Source of the DNA: an uncultured Paracoccaceae bacterium
GTDB taxonomy: Bacteria; Pseudomonadota; Alphaproteobacteria; Rhodobacterales; Rhodobacteraceae
DNA length: 64,000 nt
Direction: 5' to 3'
Assembly (NCBI GenBank): GCA_943787785.1
Contig: CALSNT010000009.1
Location: forward strand, 186,001-250,000
Below, piece by piece: positions 7,877-16,463 of this stretch (positions are counted from its first letter, which is position 1; each line of letters opens with the position of its first letter). The notes under the pieces were generated by a model, which did no database searches, had not been told where the DNA came from, and saw only the letters and a program-made list of their open reading frames with translations. Made by a program: the position numbers and the translations under genes.

Positions 7877-9097
7877 TCATGTCCGCGTCAAACGCCCGAT
7901 CCGTCGCAGTTCCGGGAACCCGCGCATCCACAGACCCGTTACGGCCAATGTGCCCGCCGCGCCGACAGCGACCGCCGCGACCGGCCCGATCAGTGCTGCC
8001 ATTGTGCCTGCGCGAAACCCGCCAAGTTCGTTCGAGGCACCCACAAAGACGCCGTTGACGGCATTCACCCGACCACGCAGCTCGTCCGGTGTCCAAAGCT
8101 GCACCAGCATCCCGCGCACATACACGCTGACCATATCCGCGCATCCCATCAGCATCAGCGCCACGACCGAGATCCATACCGTCGTTGACAGGGCGAACAC
8201 CAGTGTGAACACGCCAAAGGCACAGACTGCCCCGAACATGATGTGCCCGGCATGCTGCTTGATCGGGCGCAGTATCAGCAAACCTCCCATAAGGATCGCG
8301 CCGACCGCCATTGCCGAGCGCAGCGCGCCAAGACCAAATGGCCCGACCTCAAGAATGTCGCTGGCATAGACCGGCAGCAATGCCGCCGCTCCGCCGAGCA
8401 GGACTGCAAATAGATCCAGCGAAATGGCTCCCAGGACCACCTTCTCGGACCAGATGAACCGGAATCCACCGCTGATCATCTTCCAGGTGGCATGGGCGGC
8501 GGCGCGTCGCTGTGCCGGTTTTGGAATCAAAAGCATCAGGGCCATGGCGATCATCAGGAACAACGCGGTCGCCCCATAAGCCAGTGCCGGGAGGATGCCG
8601 AACAGCAGCCCACCCACCATTGGACCGCTGATCGTGGCTACCTGCGAGGCCGTCTGGCTCAACGCGATTGCACCACCCAGGTCTTCGGCTGGAACAAGGT
8701 TGGGCAGGATTGCCTGACGGGCCGGATTGTAGAACGCCCGCGCGGCTCCAAACAGTGCCAGCAGCGCAAAGATCGGCAACGTGCCCTCAGCCGCCCCCAG
8801 CGTGATCGCCAGAAGTCCCAGCGCGCACAGCGCCTGGATGCCCAGACAAACCCCGATAATCCGGCGACGAGAGAACTTGTCCGCCACTGGCCCGGTGACC
8901 AGAACCAGCAGCAACGCGGGCGCAAATTGCGACAGCCCTACCAGTCCCAGATCGAAGGGATTGCGCGTCAGCTCGTAGACCTGCCAACCAACCGCAACGG
9001 TCTGCATCTGCAGCGCAAAGCCGATCAGAATGATCGCCACCCAATAGAGCGCGAAGCCGCGATGGCGCAGAGCCGCAAAGCGGTCCTGCGCCCTCAC
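7877..9097 (-). CDS. MFS transporter (EntS/MFS_3-like exporter)
   Basis: A 406-residue major facilitator superfamily transporter with about 12 hydrophobic helices. The opening FAALRHRGFALYWVAIILIG and the VGWQVYELTRNPFDLGLVG segment match the EntS-like MFS_3 group. The loop KFSRRRIIGVCLG carries the conserved basic cytoplasmic motif. It is probably an inner-membrane exporter. It begins 6 bases downstream of the ketopantoate-reductase-like gene, so the two are likely co-transcribed. The substrate is unknown. Confidence 0.85.
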   Translation of the reverse strand: MRAQDRFAALRHRGFALYWVAIILIGFALQMQTVAVGWQVYELTRNPFDLGLVGLSQFAPALLLVLVTGPVADKFSRRRIIGVCLGIQALCALGLLAITLGAAEGTLPIFALLALFGAARAFYNPARQAILPNLVPAEDLGGAIALSQTASQVATISGPMVGGLLFGILPALAYGATALFLMIAMALMLLIPKPAQRRAAAHATWKMISGGFRFIWSEKVVLGAISLDLFAVLLGGAAALLPVYASDILEVGPFGLGALRSAMAVGAILMGGLLILRPIKQHAGHIMFGAVCAFGVFTLVFALSTTVWISVVALMLMGCADMVSVYVRGMLVQLWTPDELRGRVNAVNGVFVGASNELGGFRAGTMAALIGPVAAVAVGAAGTLAVTGLWMRGFPELRRIGRLTRT

Positions 9098-9103
9098 AAC
9101 GGG

Positions 9104-10157
9104 TCAACCGGCGCGTAACTGCCCCTGATTGGCAGACAATTTGGCGTCAACAAGGGCAACAATCGCGTCCACCGCGTCATGCTGCATTCCACGCGCAGCT
9201 GCCACCTTTTGCACCAGCTTGTCGACCCGTTCAATCCGACGAACACCTGCATCAATGGCCCGCGCCGCCGACGATGGCTTTAGCAGGCTCTCGGCTGCGC
9301 GCGCGTATTTTTCGAACGGCACCTGATCGTCGGGCGACGCACCCAGATCACGTACAAGCGCATCGACCCAGCCATAAATCTCGGCCGAGGCATCCAGATC
9401 ACCATGCACCGCGTCGCGGATCGGGCGCGCAGCACCCGGCATCACACAGCGATAATTGCCGGTCATCACCATGCTCCACTTCGCCAGCGGGACGAAGATC
9501 GACCTGTTGACCCGCAGTTTCACCGGAACGTCCTTGCCGTCCAGGGTCACCGCGTCGATATCCGCCTCCAACTGGCGCAGTATGTCGGTGTGCACCGGGT
9601 TCGCAAACGGCGCGGCCTTGAAGTTGGTCGGCAGGCCGACATGCACCAGGTTTGGGCTTTTCATCCGGCGGGCGGAATGCCTGCGGGTCCGGGCTGCATA
9701 GCGACATCAGGCCCGGCTCGAACCCGTCCCAAACCGACGGGTCCGCGTAGCACGCGAACAGCGAGGCAGGGTCCAGCCCCTCAATCCGCGCCAAGTATGG
9801 CAGAGGCGGCATGTTCATGACCGACAGCACCGGCTTACCTGAAGCCGCGATCCGCCCCATCAGCGCCTTCACTTCGGGCGCGGAATACTGCGGCTCTCCC
9901 ATGGCGAGGCAGATCAGATCGTATTCCTCGGGTGCCACCTCGGACGGTGTCATGGCGCGCAGGCTGCCCGGTTGTCCGACCGAGCTGATCAGACGCGGCA
10001 CATCCTCGCCCCGAAGTGTCAGGCGCAAAACCGTGCCTTCGGCGTTGATCAGGGCAGCGCCGGGCCGTTGGCAGACCAGCGTCGCGTCATGCCCCGCCAT
10101 CAGGAATTTTGTCGACAGCAGCGATCCGTAGGACGCGCCCAATATTAGAATATGCAT
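9104..10157 (-). CDS. Ketopantoate reductase-like oxidoreductase, one frameshift
   Basis: NADPH-dependent oxidoreductase of the ApbA/PanE family, about 350 residues once repaired. It starts MHILILGASYGSLLSTKFL (Rossmann loop), and the C-terminal half carries LRVNRSIFVPLAKWSMVMTG and a long helical domain. The reading frame shifts once at about 9650-9660: in the coding strand the AAA of GCCCAAACC appears to carry one surplus A. Removing it joins the two frames exactly. The family could reduce 2-ketopantoate, but PanE homologues in catabolic clusters often act on other 2-keto acids. A PanB-like gene lies at 21.3 kb, though it is not adjacent. The break is more likely a sequence error than decay. 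Confidence 0.75.
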
Positions 10158-10415
10158 AGTGTGTCTCCCCCGCAGTTGGGCTGAAGCAGCCGAATTCCAG
10201 TCAGCCTATACAAAGCTAACCGGTTGAAGAGACAGGCAAATTGTCGCATGTTGGGTATGCAATTGCGTACCGACAATAATGTCATGGCCAAATCAGACCC
10301 GCGACGGCACAGCTTGTCGCGATACGCTTGCCGCCGGCTGCGCGGCGACACCGGTGCGGCTTTGGCACTTCGCCTGCTTCAGTATTGCGTCAATCGGCGC
10401 GTGGAAAATCTTGAA

Positions 10416-12167
10416 TTAGCGAAATCGCGTAATCACGTCCACCAGCGCTGGCTTGCCAGATTTCACCACCTTCAGAGCGCGTCGAATCGCAGGGCCGACA
10501 GCGTCCGGCTCGTCAATCGGCCCCTCGGCCCAGACCCCCATGCCCTGCGCAATAGTGGCAAAGTCCGGTTCCGGGCCGGATATATCCATGCCGATATGTG
10601 CTTTTCCTTCATCCGTGCCACGCGCACGGGCCATGCGGATCTGATGGTGCCAGTCGTTATAATAGGCGCGGTTGTTGAACATCACGATCAAAAGCGGAAT
10701 TTCATGCTTTGCTGCGGTCCACAAAGCGCCGGCGTCAAACATCAGGTCGCCGTCTGGCTGCAGGGCCACGACCACCTTGTCGCTGCCCTTGTGTGCCAGT
10801 GCCACACCCATCGAAATCCCGATCTGGGTCGAGGTTCCCAACCCCTTGCCCGGATGCCGATGCGCGGCGTCAAAGTCCCACAGCTTGCGGGTCCATTGGC
10901 GCAGAGTGCCGGACCCCAGCACCCAGTCCTCATCGCGGATGACCTCCCAAACCTCGGCCGCCAGCCGCGCCGTGGTTAGGGGAGAGGCGTCACGCTCTGC
11001 CAGAGCCTCCTCCGCCCATCGCGCAAAGTTCTCGGCGTGGCGCGCAGCAATCGTCGTCTTGCGCGCGGCGAGCCGTTCCGCCAGAGCCGGATTACCGGCC
11101 AGCCGCTCCTGCACCATTTCGATCATCTGTGGCATTGCCTGACGCGGATCGCCCAGCGCACTCAGCGCTTTGGGCAGATACCGCCCATAATCCAGCGACC
11201 AAGATGCGATGCCGGTCTCGTGGAAACCGACCTCCATCCATTCGCAACTCTCGGCCAGGAACGACTCGACCTTGCGTGTCGTGCTGTCGAGCTTTGCCGT
11301 CGCCTTTTCCCAATCCACCACATCCAACGCCAGGATCGCATCCGCCTGGGCCAGCGAGTCCGTGTCCATCGACAGGTTCTGCGGATGCCGGTTCGGAAAG
11401 CACAGCGCCGAGTTCACGTCCCAGACCGCCACCCCCAACAGCTCGGCCAGTTCTACCAGAAGCTCGAAGTTGCCTGGGTGGCGACCAGAGAATTCGGCCA
11501 TGATATAGGGCCGCTCGGCGGCCAACAGCTTGTCGACGATCTGCGCCAGAACGCCCGCGTCTGCAGACATTGGGGCAGGGGCCTTGGCCACATCTGGCCC
11601 CGGAACCACCACCTCGTCCGTCAGAGGCGTTTCCTGCAACAGCGCGTCATAGCACAGGTAGACCGGCCCGGCAGGTTCCGTCACCATCGCCGACCAGGCG
11701 CGTTGGAAGCTGTCGGTCACCCCGTGGATCGTATGCGGCTGATAGTCGAATTTGGTGAAATTCCGCACTGCGTCGCCCTGACTTTGCGCCGTGTGGTGCC
11801 AGTCTGACCTTGGCCGCCGCTTGCTTTCATTCATCGGCCCGGTTGCTCCCAGCACCAGCACAGGCGCGCGGTCGGTATAGGCGTAGTAGACTGCCATCTG
11901 CCCATGCAGCAGCCCAACCAGATCGTGCAGAATACAGGCCATCGGCTTACCCGTCGCCTTGGCATAACCATGGGCGATCTGGACGGCGGTATTCTCGTGC
12001 TGGCAGACCAGCATTTCGGGCGAGTTGTCGCCGTAGTTGACCAGAGAGTCATGCAGACCCCGAAAACTCGCGCCCGGATTAGTCGCAACATATTCGACAT
12101 CGTAGGCCTGCAGCAGATCGACGATGACGTCGGACTGATACTTCTGATATTCGGGTGGGACGGTCAT
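10416..12167 (-). CDS. Thiamine diphosphate-dependent enzyme (acetolactate synthase/benzoylformate decarboxylase fold)
   Basis: A 583-residue ThDP enzyme with the three-domain PYR/central/PP layout. The catalytic glutamate lies in LVCQHENTAVQIAHGYA near residue 58. The ThDP-Mg motif is QPDGDLMFDAGALW through MFNNRAYYNDW near residues 455-490. The start is supported by AGGAG six bases upstream. It is the distal gene of the leftward arm that starts with the bicupin. Such enzymes decarboxylate or ligate 2-keto acids. Position suggests a step on an aromatic or aliphatic 2-keto acid of this cluster, but the substrate cannot be stated. Confidence 0.85.
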   Translation of the reverse strand: MTVPPEYQKYQSDVIVDLLQAYDVEYVATNPGASFRGLHDSLVNYGDNSPEMLVCQHENTAVQIAHGYAKATGKPMACILHDLVGLLHGQMAVYYAYTDRAPVLVLGATGPMNESKRRPRSDWHHTAQSQGDAVRNFTKFDYQPHTIHGVTDSFQRAWSAMVTEPAGPVYLCYDALLQETPLTDEVVVPGPDVAKAPAPMSADAGVLAQIVDKLLAAERPYIMAEFSGRHPGNFELLVELAELLGVAVWDVNSALCFPNRHPQNLSMDTDSLAQADAILALDVVDWEKATAKLDSTTRKVESFLAESCEWMEVGFHETGIASWSLDYGRYLPKALSALGDPRQAMPQMIEMVQERLAGNPALAERLAARKTTIAARHAENFARWAEEALAERDASPLTTARLAAEVWEVIRDEDWVLGSGTLRQWTRKLWDFDAAHRHPGKGLGTSTQIGISMGVALAHKGSDKVVVALQPDGDLMFDAGALWTAAKHEIPLLIVMFNNRAYYNDWHHQIRMARARGTDEGKAHIGMDISGPEPDFATIAQGMGVWAEGPIDEPDAVGPAIRRALKVVKSGKPALVDVITRFR

Positions 12168-12184
12168 GGCGGACTCCTAAAGCA

Positions 12185-12697
12185 CTATGGGGCAGCCTGC
12201 CCGAAGGTGGTGATCAGCCCGACGGTCATCGCCAGCAATCCGGCGAGGAACGGGACGACAACGGCCGAGGCAATACGCAACCGGAAGAACGACGCCCCGA
12301 CCAGTGGCAGTTCATAGATCAGGATGCGATGCGCGGCGAAGATCGACCACGAGGTGATGAAGGTCATCAGCGCGGCGGACGAAGCCCCGGCCTTGGCAAA
12401 AACGGCGGCAATGGCAAATGCGATCACTGGACCAGCAGGCACCAGCAACCCCGTTGCGGCAGCGACGGGCAGGGCGATCAGCCCCGCGTCCGGACCCAGA
12501 AACCCGGCGATCAGTTCTTTGGGTATCAATGTTGCAATGAACCCGGCGGCGACCAGCGCGCAGAGCATCCGGGGCACAAGCTTGGCGAATTGTTCGATGA
12601 AGCGTCGAAGGACGGGCGCGAAATCCTGTCGCCGCACAAGCGCTATCCCAACGAGGACGACCAGCAACGCCAACAAGGACAGGATTCCTATATTCAT
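12185..12697 (-). CDS. Half-size ArsP/YraQ-like permease, subunit 2
   Basis: A 170-residue membrane protein with about four or five helices. The segment GFLGPDAGLIALPVAAATG followed by LLVPAGPVIAFAIAA and LMTFITSWSIFAAHRIL matches one repeat of the ArsP/YraQ (PF03773-type) permease fold. Its neighbour at 12753 has the same motifs (GPNSG, TPGGPASAYAL, AYITAWA). Full-length family members contain two such repeats in one chain; here they appear as two genes. The transported species is unknown. The nearby Ni/Co permease and His-rich protein make a metal or metal-complex plausible. Confidence 0.65.
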   Translation of the reverse strand: MNIGILSLLALLVVLVGIALVRRQDFAPVLRRFIEQFAKLVPRMLCALVAAGFIATLIPKELIAGFLGPDAGLIALPVAAATGLLVPAGPVIAFAIAAVFAKAGASSAALMTFITSWSIFAAHRILIYELPLVGASFFRLRIASAVVVPFLAGLLAMTVGLITTFGQAAP

Positions 12698-12752
12698 AAA
12701 CCCATCCGTTGCGGGAAACGGCTAGCGCGACGTGGCGAGCGCCCCGAGCGGC

Positions 12753-13331
12753 TCATGATCGCGCCTCTTTCACGATCAGCCGCATCGGCAACCGCCGTGC
12801 GATCAACCCGGCGACAACCGGCAGCGGCAGGCTGATTGCAAAGCGCAGAATGGCAAACTCGGCCCCCATGAATGGCACATCCCATACCAGAATGCGTTGC
12901 AGTCCCAGTGTCGCCCAAGCGGTAATATAGGCGATCATCGCACCCCGGTCGGCCCCGGACGCAGCGAGCACCGCCAAAAGCGCATAGGCCGAGGCTGGCC
13001 CTCCCGGCGTGATCGTCCCGGCCACTGTCGCGATAATCAACCCGCGCATGCCCGAGTTGGGACCGACCAGCGCAGAAATCCTGTCTCGCGGGACCAGAAA
13101 CCAGACCAGTGCTGCGATTGATATGGCGATGAACACGCGGGGCAGAACGCTTGTCAGCAGGTCAAAGTCTCCCCACAGCGCGCCGACGAAAGCCTCGCGA
13201 CCCCGGACCGCGTAACAGAGGATGCCGGTGAACGCTGCCGCCCCGAGAAAGCCGAAAAATCCACGTCCGAAACCGTCGTAAAACGTGGCGCGCCGCCACT
13301 CAGGGTCTTTGAGGAAATCGAACCCTGCCAC
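12753..13331 (-). CDS. Half-size ArsP/YraQ-like permease, subunit 1
   Basis: A 192-residue membrane protein starting at a GTG (13331), 11 bases after the His-rich gene. After a cytoplasmic N-terminus (FLKDPEWRRATFYDGFGRG) come about five helices. The signature segment ALVGPNSGMRGLIIATVAG-TITPGGPASAYAL-IAYITAWATLGLQRIL parallels that of the downstream gene. The two products probably pair into one permease. This is an inference from internal similarity, and the family name is assigned by motif memory only. Confidence 0.65.
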   Translation of the reverse strand: MAGFDFLKDPEWRRATFYDGFGRGFFGFLGAAAFTGILCYAVRGREAFVGALWGDFDLLTSVLPRVFIAISIAALVWFLVPRDRISALVGPNSGMRGLIIATVAGTITPGGPASAYALLAVLAASGADRGAMIAYITAWATLGLQRILVWDVPFMGAEFAILRFAISLPLPVVAGLIARRLPMRLIVKEARS

Positions 13332-13342
13332 TTGCCGCGCGC

Positions 13343-13819
13343 CTAATGCGTGTGGCCGTTCGGGCCGTGGTCGTGCCCGTGGGTATGGTCATGGCTATGT
13401 CCGCCATCCTCATCATGGCTGTGACCGTGCGCCGCGTCATGATCGCGCGCTTTTTGCGCCATCAACGCCCTGGGTTCGTTGTGACCGTCACCCAGCGCCT
13501 CGACACAGGCGCGAAACAGGTCCGCTTCGGGCGGCAACTGCCCGGCCAAAAAGCCCGCCAGCCGCGCCAACGCGATGGCCTGCGAGGCGATGGCGTCCAC
13601 CGTCTCATCCTCCTCGGCCGCCGCCGCGTCGCCCAATGCGCGTGCCAGACCGGCGTTGAAGATCGCCTCCATATAGGTTGCGCGGCCTTCGCCACTGGCA
13701 AGATTTTCCGGTGCGCCCTCAGCTTCGGTCGCGTCCAGACCCAGCATCTTCGACATGCCCTGAAAGCGCTCCAGAACCTCTTGGCTAATCGCCAGCTGTT
13801 CGTCGATTTCACCGCACAT
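13343..13819 (-). CDS. Metal-binding protein with histidine-rich C-terminal tail
   Basis: A 158-residue soluble protein with an acidic, mostly helical body (residues 1-120). The C-terminal 30 residues or so hold about a dozen histidines alternating with Asp and Gly (HDHTHGHDHGPNGHTH). Tails of this kind store or chelate Ni, Co or Zn, as in HypB, UreE or SlyD. AAAGGA lies 8 bases upstream of the start. It sits between a Ni/Co permease gene and two half-permeases on the same strand. I do not recognise the body domain. Confidence 0.8.
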   Translation of the reverse strand: MCGEIDEQLAISQEVLERFQGMSKMLGLDATEAEGAPENLASGEGRATYMEAIFNAGLARALGDAAAAEEDETVDAIASQAIALARLAGFLAGQLPPEADLFRACVEALGDGHNEPRALMAQKARDHDAAHGHSHDEDGGHSHDHTHGHDHGPNGHTH

Positions 13820-13837
13820 GGGCTGATCCTTTCGAAA

Positions 13838-14572
13838 CTACAGCGAGACTATCGCCGGAAAACTGTGAACCACCAATGAACCACCGACCCCCAGCGCCAG
13901 CGCACCAATCGCCAGCCCGGTGGCGGTCTGCATCCACCCCGCGCCGCGCCCGATCAGGCCGAGGGGGTAGGAGGCAACCGCACTCAGCAGCGCCATTCCG
14001 GCAAGCGAGCCCAGCCCGAACAATGCGAAATAGCCCAGCGCCTGCGCGATCGACGATGCCGCCGCAACTGTCAGAACCAGCAGTCCCGCCGATCCCGCAG
14101 CCCCGTGCAACAGGCCAATGCCGAACACCATCGCGCGGTCCTGTCGCTGGTGCCGATGGTCGTGGCGCGCGCCGTGCGGAGCAACCTCGCCTGCGTGACT
14201 GTGCAGATGGATGTGGCGTTGATCCCCGTGCGAGTGGACGTGCACGTGTATCCGCTCCTGCTTTATCTTCCAAAGAACCCGCAGACCGAGTGCGACGATC
14301 ATGACACCAACTGCGCCTTCCAGCGCCGCCTCAATCCGCCCCGAAATCGTCATCCCGGCCAGCACCACGACCGAACATATCACAAACAGCGCAATGGTAT
14401 GCCCCAACCCCCATAGCGCCCCACGAGCGATTAGCCGACCGCGACCGTCGCCCTTGTTGGCGAAGGTGGCCACGGCGGCCAGATGGTCCGCCTCCAGCGC
14501 GTGCGCCATACCGATGACAAAGCCGAGGGCCAGGAACGCCACCGGGTCCGAGAAGATCGCCAGCCAGCTCAT
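13838..14572 (-). CDS. Nickel/cobalt permease-like membrane protein (UreH/NiCoT type)
   Basis: A 244-residue inner-membrane protein with six or more hydrophobic helices. GMAHALEADHLAAVATFAN contains the HX4DH signature of NiCoT nickel/cobalt permeases. A cytoplasmic loop around residues 108-145 is very rich in histidine (HVHVHSHGDQRHIHLHSHAG). The ATG overlaps the stop of the preceding gene by four bases. It likely imports or exports Ni2+ or Co2+ for a metalloenzyme in the cluster. Cobalt would fit with an EutA-type B12-enzyme reactivase nearby, but this is inference. Confidence 0.85.
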   Translation of the reverse strand: MSWLAIFSDPVAFLALGFVIGMAHALEADHLAAVATFANKGDGRGRLIARGALWGLGHTIALFVICSVVVLAGMTISGRIEAALEGAVGVMIVALGLRVLWKIKQERIHVHVHSHGDQRHIHLHSHAGEVAPHGARHDHRHQRQDRAMVFGIGLLHGAAGSAGLLVLTVAAASSIAQALGYFALFGLGSLAGMALLSAVASYPLGLIGRGAGWMQTATGLAIGALALGVGGSLVVHSFPAIVSL

Positions 14573-15150
14573 GCGCGCATCGCCGTCAGCATCGCGGGGA
14601 TGTAATCGTCATCGCTGGCAACGACCAGTACCCGCGCAAACCGGCGCATTGAGTTCACCACTCGGTCGACCTCTGCCGCCTTCTGGCCACGCGCCAATGC
14701 GAGGCCCGCGCAGGTGATGTTCCGTTCAAAGCATTCCCGCGCGATGACTTCTGCCGCGCCCTCGCTGTCACTCGCTGCCGCAAGCAACACCACCACATCC
14801 GCACCCTCAATCTCGGCCAGAAGATCGGCGCGTGTTCCGTCAGGATGGCTCAGCGGCAGGTCCGCCGCCTGCGTCTCAGGGCTAGTTGGCCCCTTGGTCG
14901 ACAGCGTCAGAAAATGCGCATTGTTCCAGGGATCTTCGGTGATCGCATACATAGCCTCTGCCGCCTTGGCATCCAGCGCAAAAATCCGCGAGGTCCGCAT
15001 CCGTGAGTTCGGATATTGCACCCGAAACGCGGCCTCGGCTCGGGTCGCCGCGCGCGCGCATCCGCCGAGCATTGTTGGATGATCCACCGGTCCACGCCCC
15101 TCGCGGGTGGCGTTGTCGGCCTCGAACATATCGTCACTGTCGTGGGGCAT
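14569..15150 (-). CDS. Unrecognised protein with Rossmann-like C-terminal half
   Basis: A 193-residue protein that I cannot assign. The C-terminal part has a beta-strand/loop pattern, IEGADVVVLLAAASDSEGAA followed by VIARECFERNITCAGLALA and FARVLVVASDDDYIPAML. This looks like a nucleotide-binding alpha/beta fold, faintly like FtsZ/tubulin or flavin-type folds. The N-terminus holds GGCARAATRAEAAFRVQYP. No signal peptide is seen. Its start overlaps the Rieske oxygenase stop (TGATG) and its stop overlaps the Ni/Co permease start, so it is translationally coupled to both. That position suggests an accessory role for one of them. Confidence 0.6.
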   Translation of the reverse strand: MPHDSDDMFEADNATREGRGPVDHPTMLGGCARAATRAEAAFRVQYPNSRMRTSRIFALDAKAAEAMYAITEDPWNNAHFLTLSTKGPTSPETQAADLPLSHPDGTRADLLAEIEGADVVVLLAAASDSEGAAEVIARECFERNITCAGLALARGQKAAEVDRVVNSMRRFARVLVVASDDDYIPAMLTAMRA

Positions 15151-16439
15151 CAGACCGAGGTCTGCTTGACGCCGGGCTGCACCTTCAGGTCGTCCTTCAT
15201 CGCGTCCTTGAACGGTTGGTCCGGCGGCAATACGCGGGCGGCAGAGCGTACCTGCTGATGGGCAGTTACCCGTCCCGGAGGTTCCACGCCTTTGTCGCGC
15301 AGCGCAATTACAGCCTTACGCAACCGATGCCGTGCCATGATGATCCCATTATCGGTGGAGACCAGGTTTTCCTTGGTACGGTCCACAATCGGCCCCATGC
15401 TTTCCTGAAGCGAGGCGTCCTGCATCGCGATGCCCCAGACGCCGGAGTAGGTCTCGCCCCGTTTCTGCGCCTCGCGGTCGATCAGATAATCATTGTCCTT
15501 GTTCTGCTTGGGTCGGAAACTGCCCGGAGCCTCATACTGGTTGTGCACCCCGTAGCCGTCTTCCATCGCCTGACGTTCTTCGCCACTCAGCGCGCGAGTC
15601 GGGTGATAGTCAAATGACCACGCCCAGCAATTCTCGTCATCAATAGGCACCCAGAAATGCCCGTGCATCGGGTGGTCGCCCCGCGGTGGCACCATCGTGA
15701 AGCTGGGCATGACCCAGGGCGTGATCCGCCAGTAATAGTGATCGTCCTCTGCCATTCGGCGCGCGCCGATACTCAAACCGCCATCGCTTTCAACGACTTC
15801 GAAGACCGGCTTCTTGTCATTCTGGTTGTATTGGTTGCCCTTCGCGCCGCGAAACAATGGATCGGTCTTCAGGCTGCCGGAATGCAAAAAGCTGACGTGG
15901 CTGGAATCAATGCCGCCCTCCATCGCCTGCAACCAGTTGCTTTCCTGCCAGCGCTTGCTTGTAAACGTCTGCTCGGCCGGAACCTTGGCAAACTCCCACT
16001 CCGGCTTGGGTGGGCGATTGTCCGCGTCCCCCATATGGGTCCACAGCACATCGCCGACCTTGATCAGCGGATAGCCCTTGAGCTTGATTTTCTCGCAAAA
16101 GCCCGACTCCTCTGGCTCGCTCGGGACTTCGATGCACTGGCCGGTATAGTCATATTTCCAGCCGTGATAGGGGCAGCGCAACCCGCCTTCTTCATTGCGC
16201 CCGAACCACAGGGAGACTCCGCGGTGGGCGCAGAATTCATCCATCAGGCCATAACGGCCCTTGCTGTCGCGAAATGCGATCAGGCGCTCGCCAAGCAGCT
16301 TGACGCGCACCGGCGGGCAATCATCCTCGGGCAATTCACGGGCCAGCAGGGCCGGCTGCCAATACTGGCGAAACATTTCGCCCATGGCGGTGCCGGGGTC
16401 GGTCTGGGTTAGTAACTCGTTGACTTCCTTACGAAGCAT
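15150..16439 (-). CDS. Rieske [2Fe-2S] aromatic oxygenase, phthalate 4,5-dioxygenase type
   Basis: A 429-residue terminal oxygenase subunit. The Rieske cluster ligands are in CAHRGVSLWFGRNEEGGLRC followed by PYHGW, near residues 71-93. The catalytic domain has ESNWLQAMEGGIDSSHVSFLH, with the bridging Asp and His ligands typical of the phthalate/vanillate-type single-component oxygenases. The start has GAGGAG 8 bases upstream. It follows the bicupin gene with a gap of 24 bases. The partner ferredoxin may be the Rieske protein at 28.3 kb. No reductase gene is present in the window. The substrate is probably an aromatic carboxylate. Confidence 0.88.
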   Translation of the reverse strand: MLRKEVNELLTQTDPGTAMGEMFRQYWQPALLARELPEDDCPPVRVKLLGERLIAFRDSKGRYGLMDEFCAHRGVSLWFGRNEEGGLRCPYHGWKYDYTGQCIEVPSEPEESGFCEKIKLKGYPLIKVGDVLWTHMGDADNRPPKPEWEFAKVPAEQTFTSKRWQESNWLQAMEGGIDSSHVSFLHSGSLKTDPLFRGAKGNQYNQNDKKPVFEVVESDGGLSIGARRMAEDDHYYWRITPWVMPSFTMVPPRGDHPMHGHFWVPIDDENCWAWSFDYHPTRALSGEERQAMEDGYGVHNQYEAPGSFRPKQNKDNDYLIDREAQKRGETYSGVWGIAMQDASLQESMGPIVDRTKENLVSTDNGIIMARHRLRKAVIALRDKGVEPPGRVTAHQQVRSAARVLPPDQPFKDAMKDDLKVQPGVKQTSV

Positions 16440-16463
16440 GGCAAGCGCTCCTCTATCGTCACT

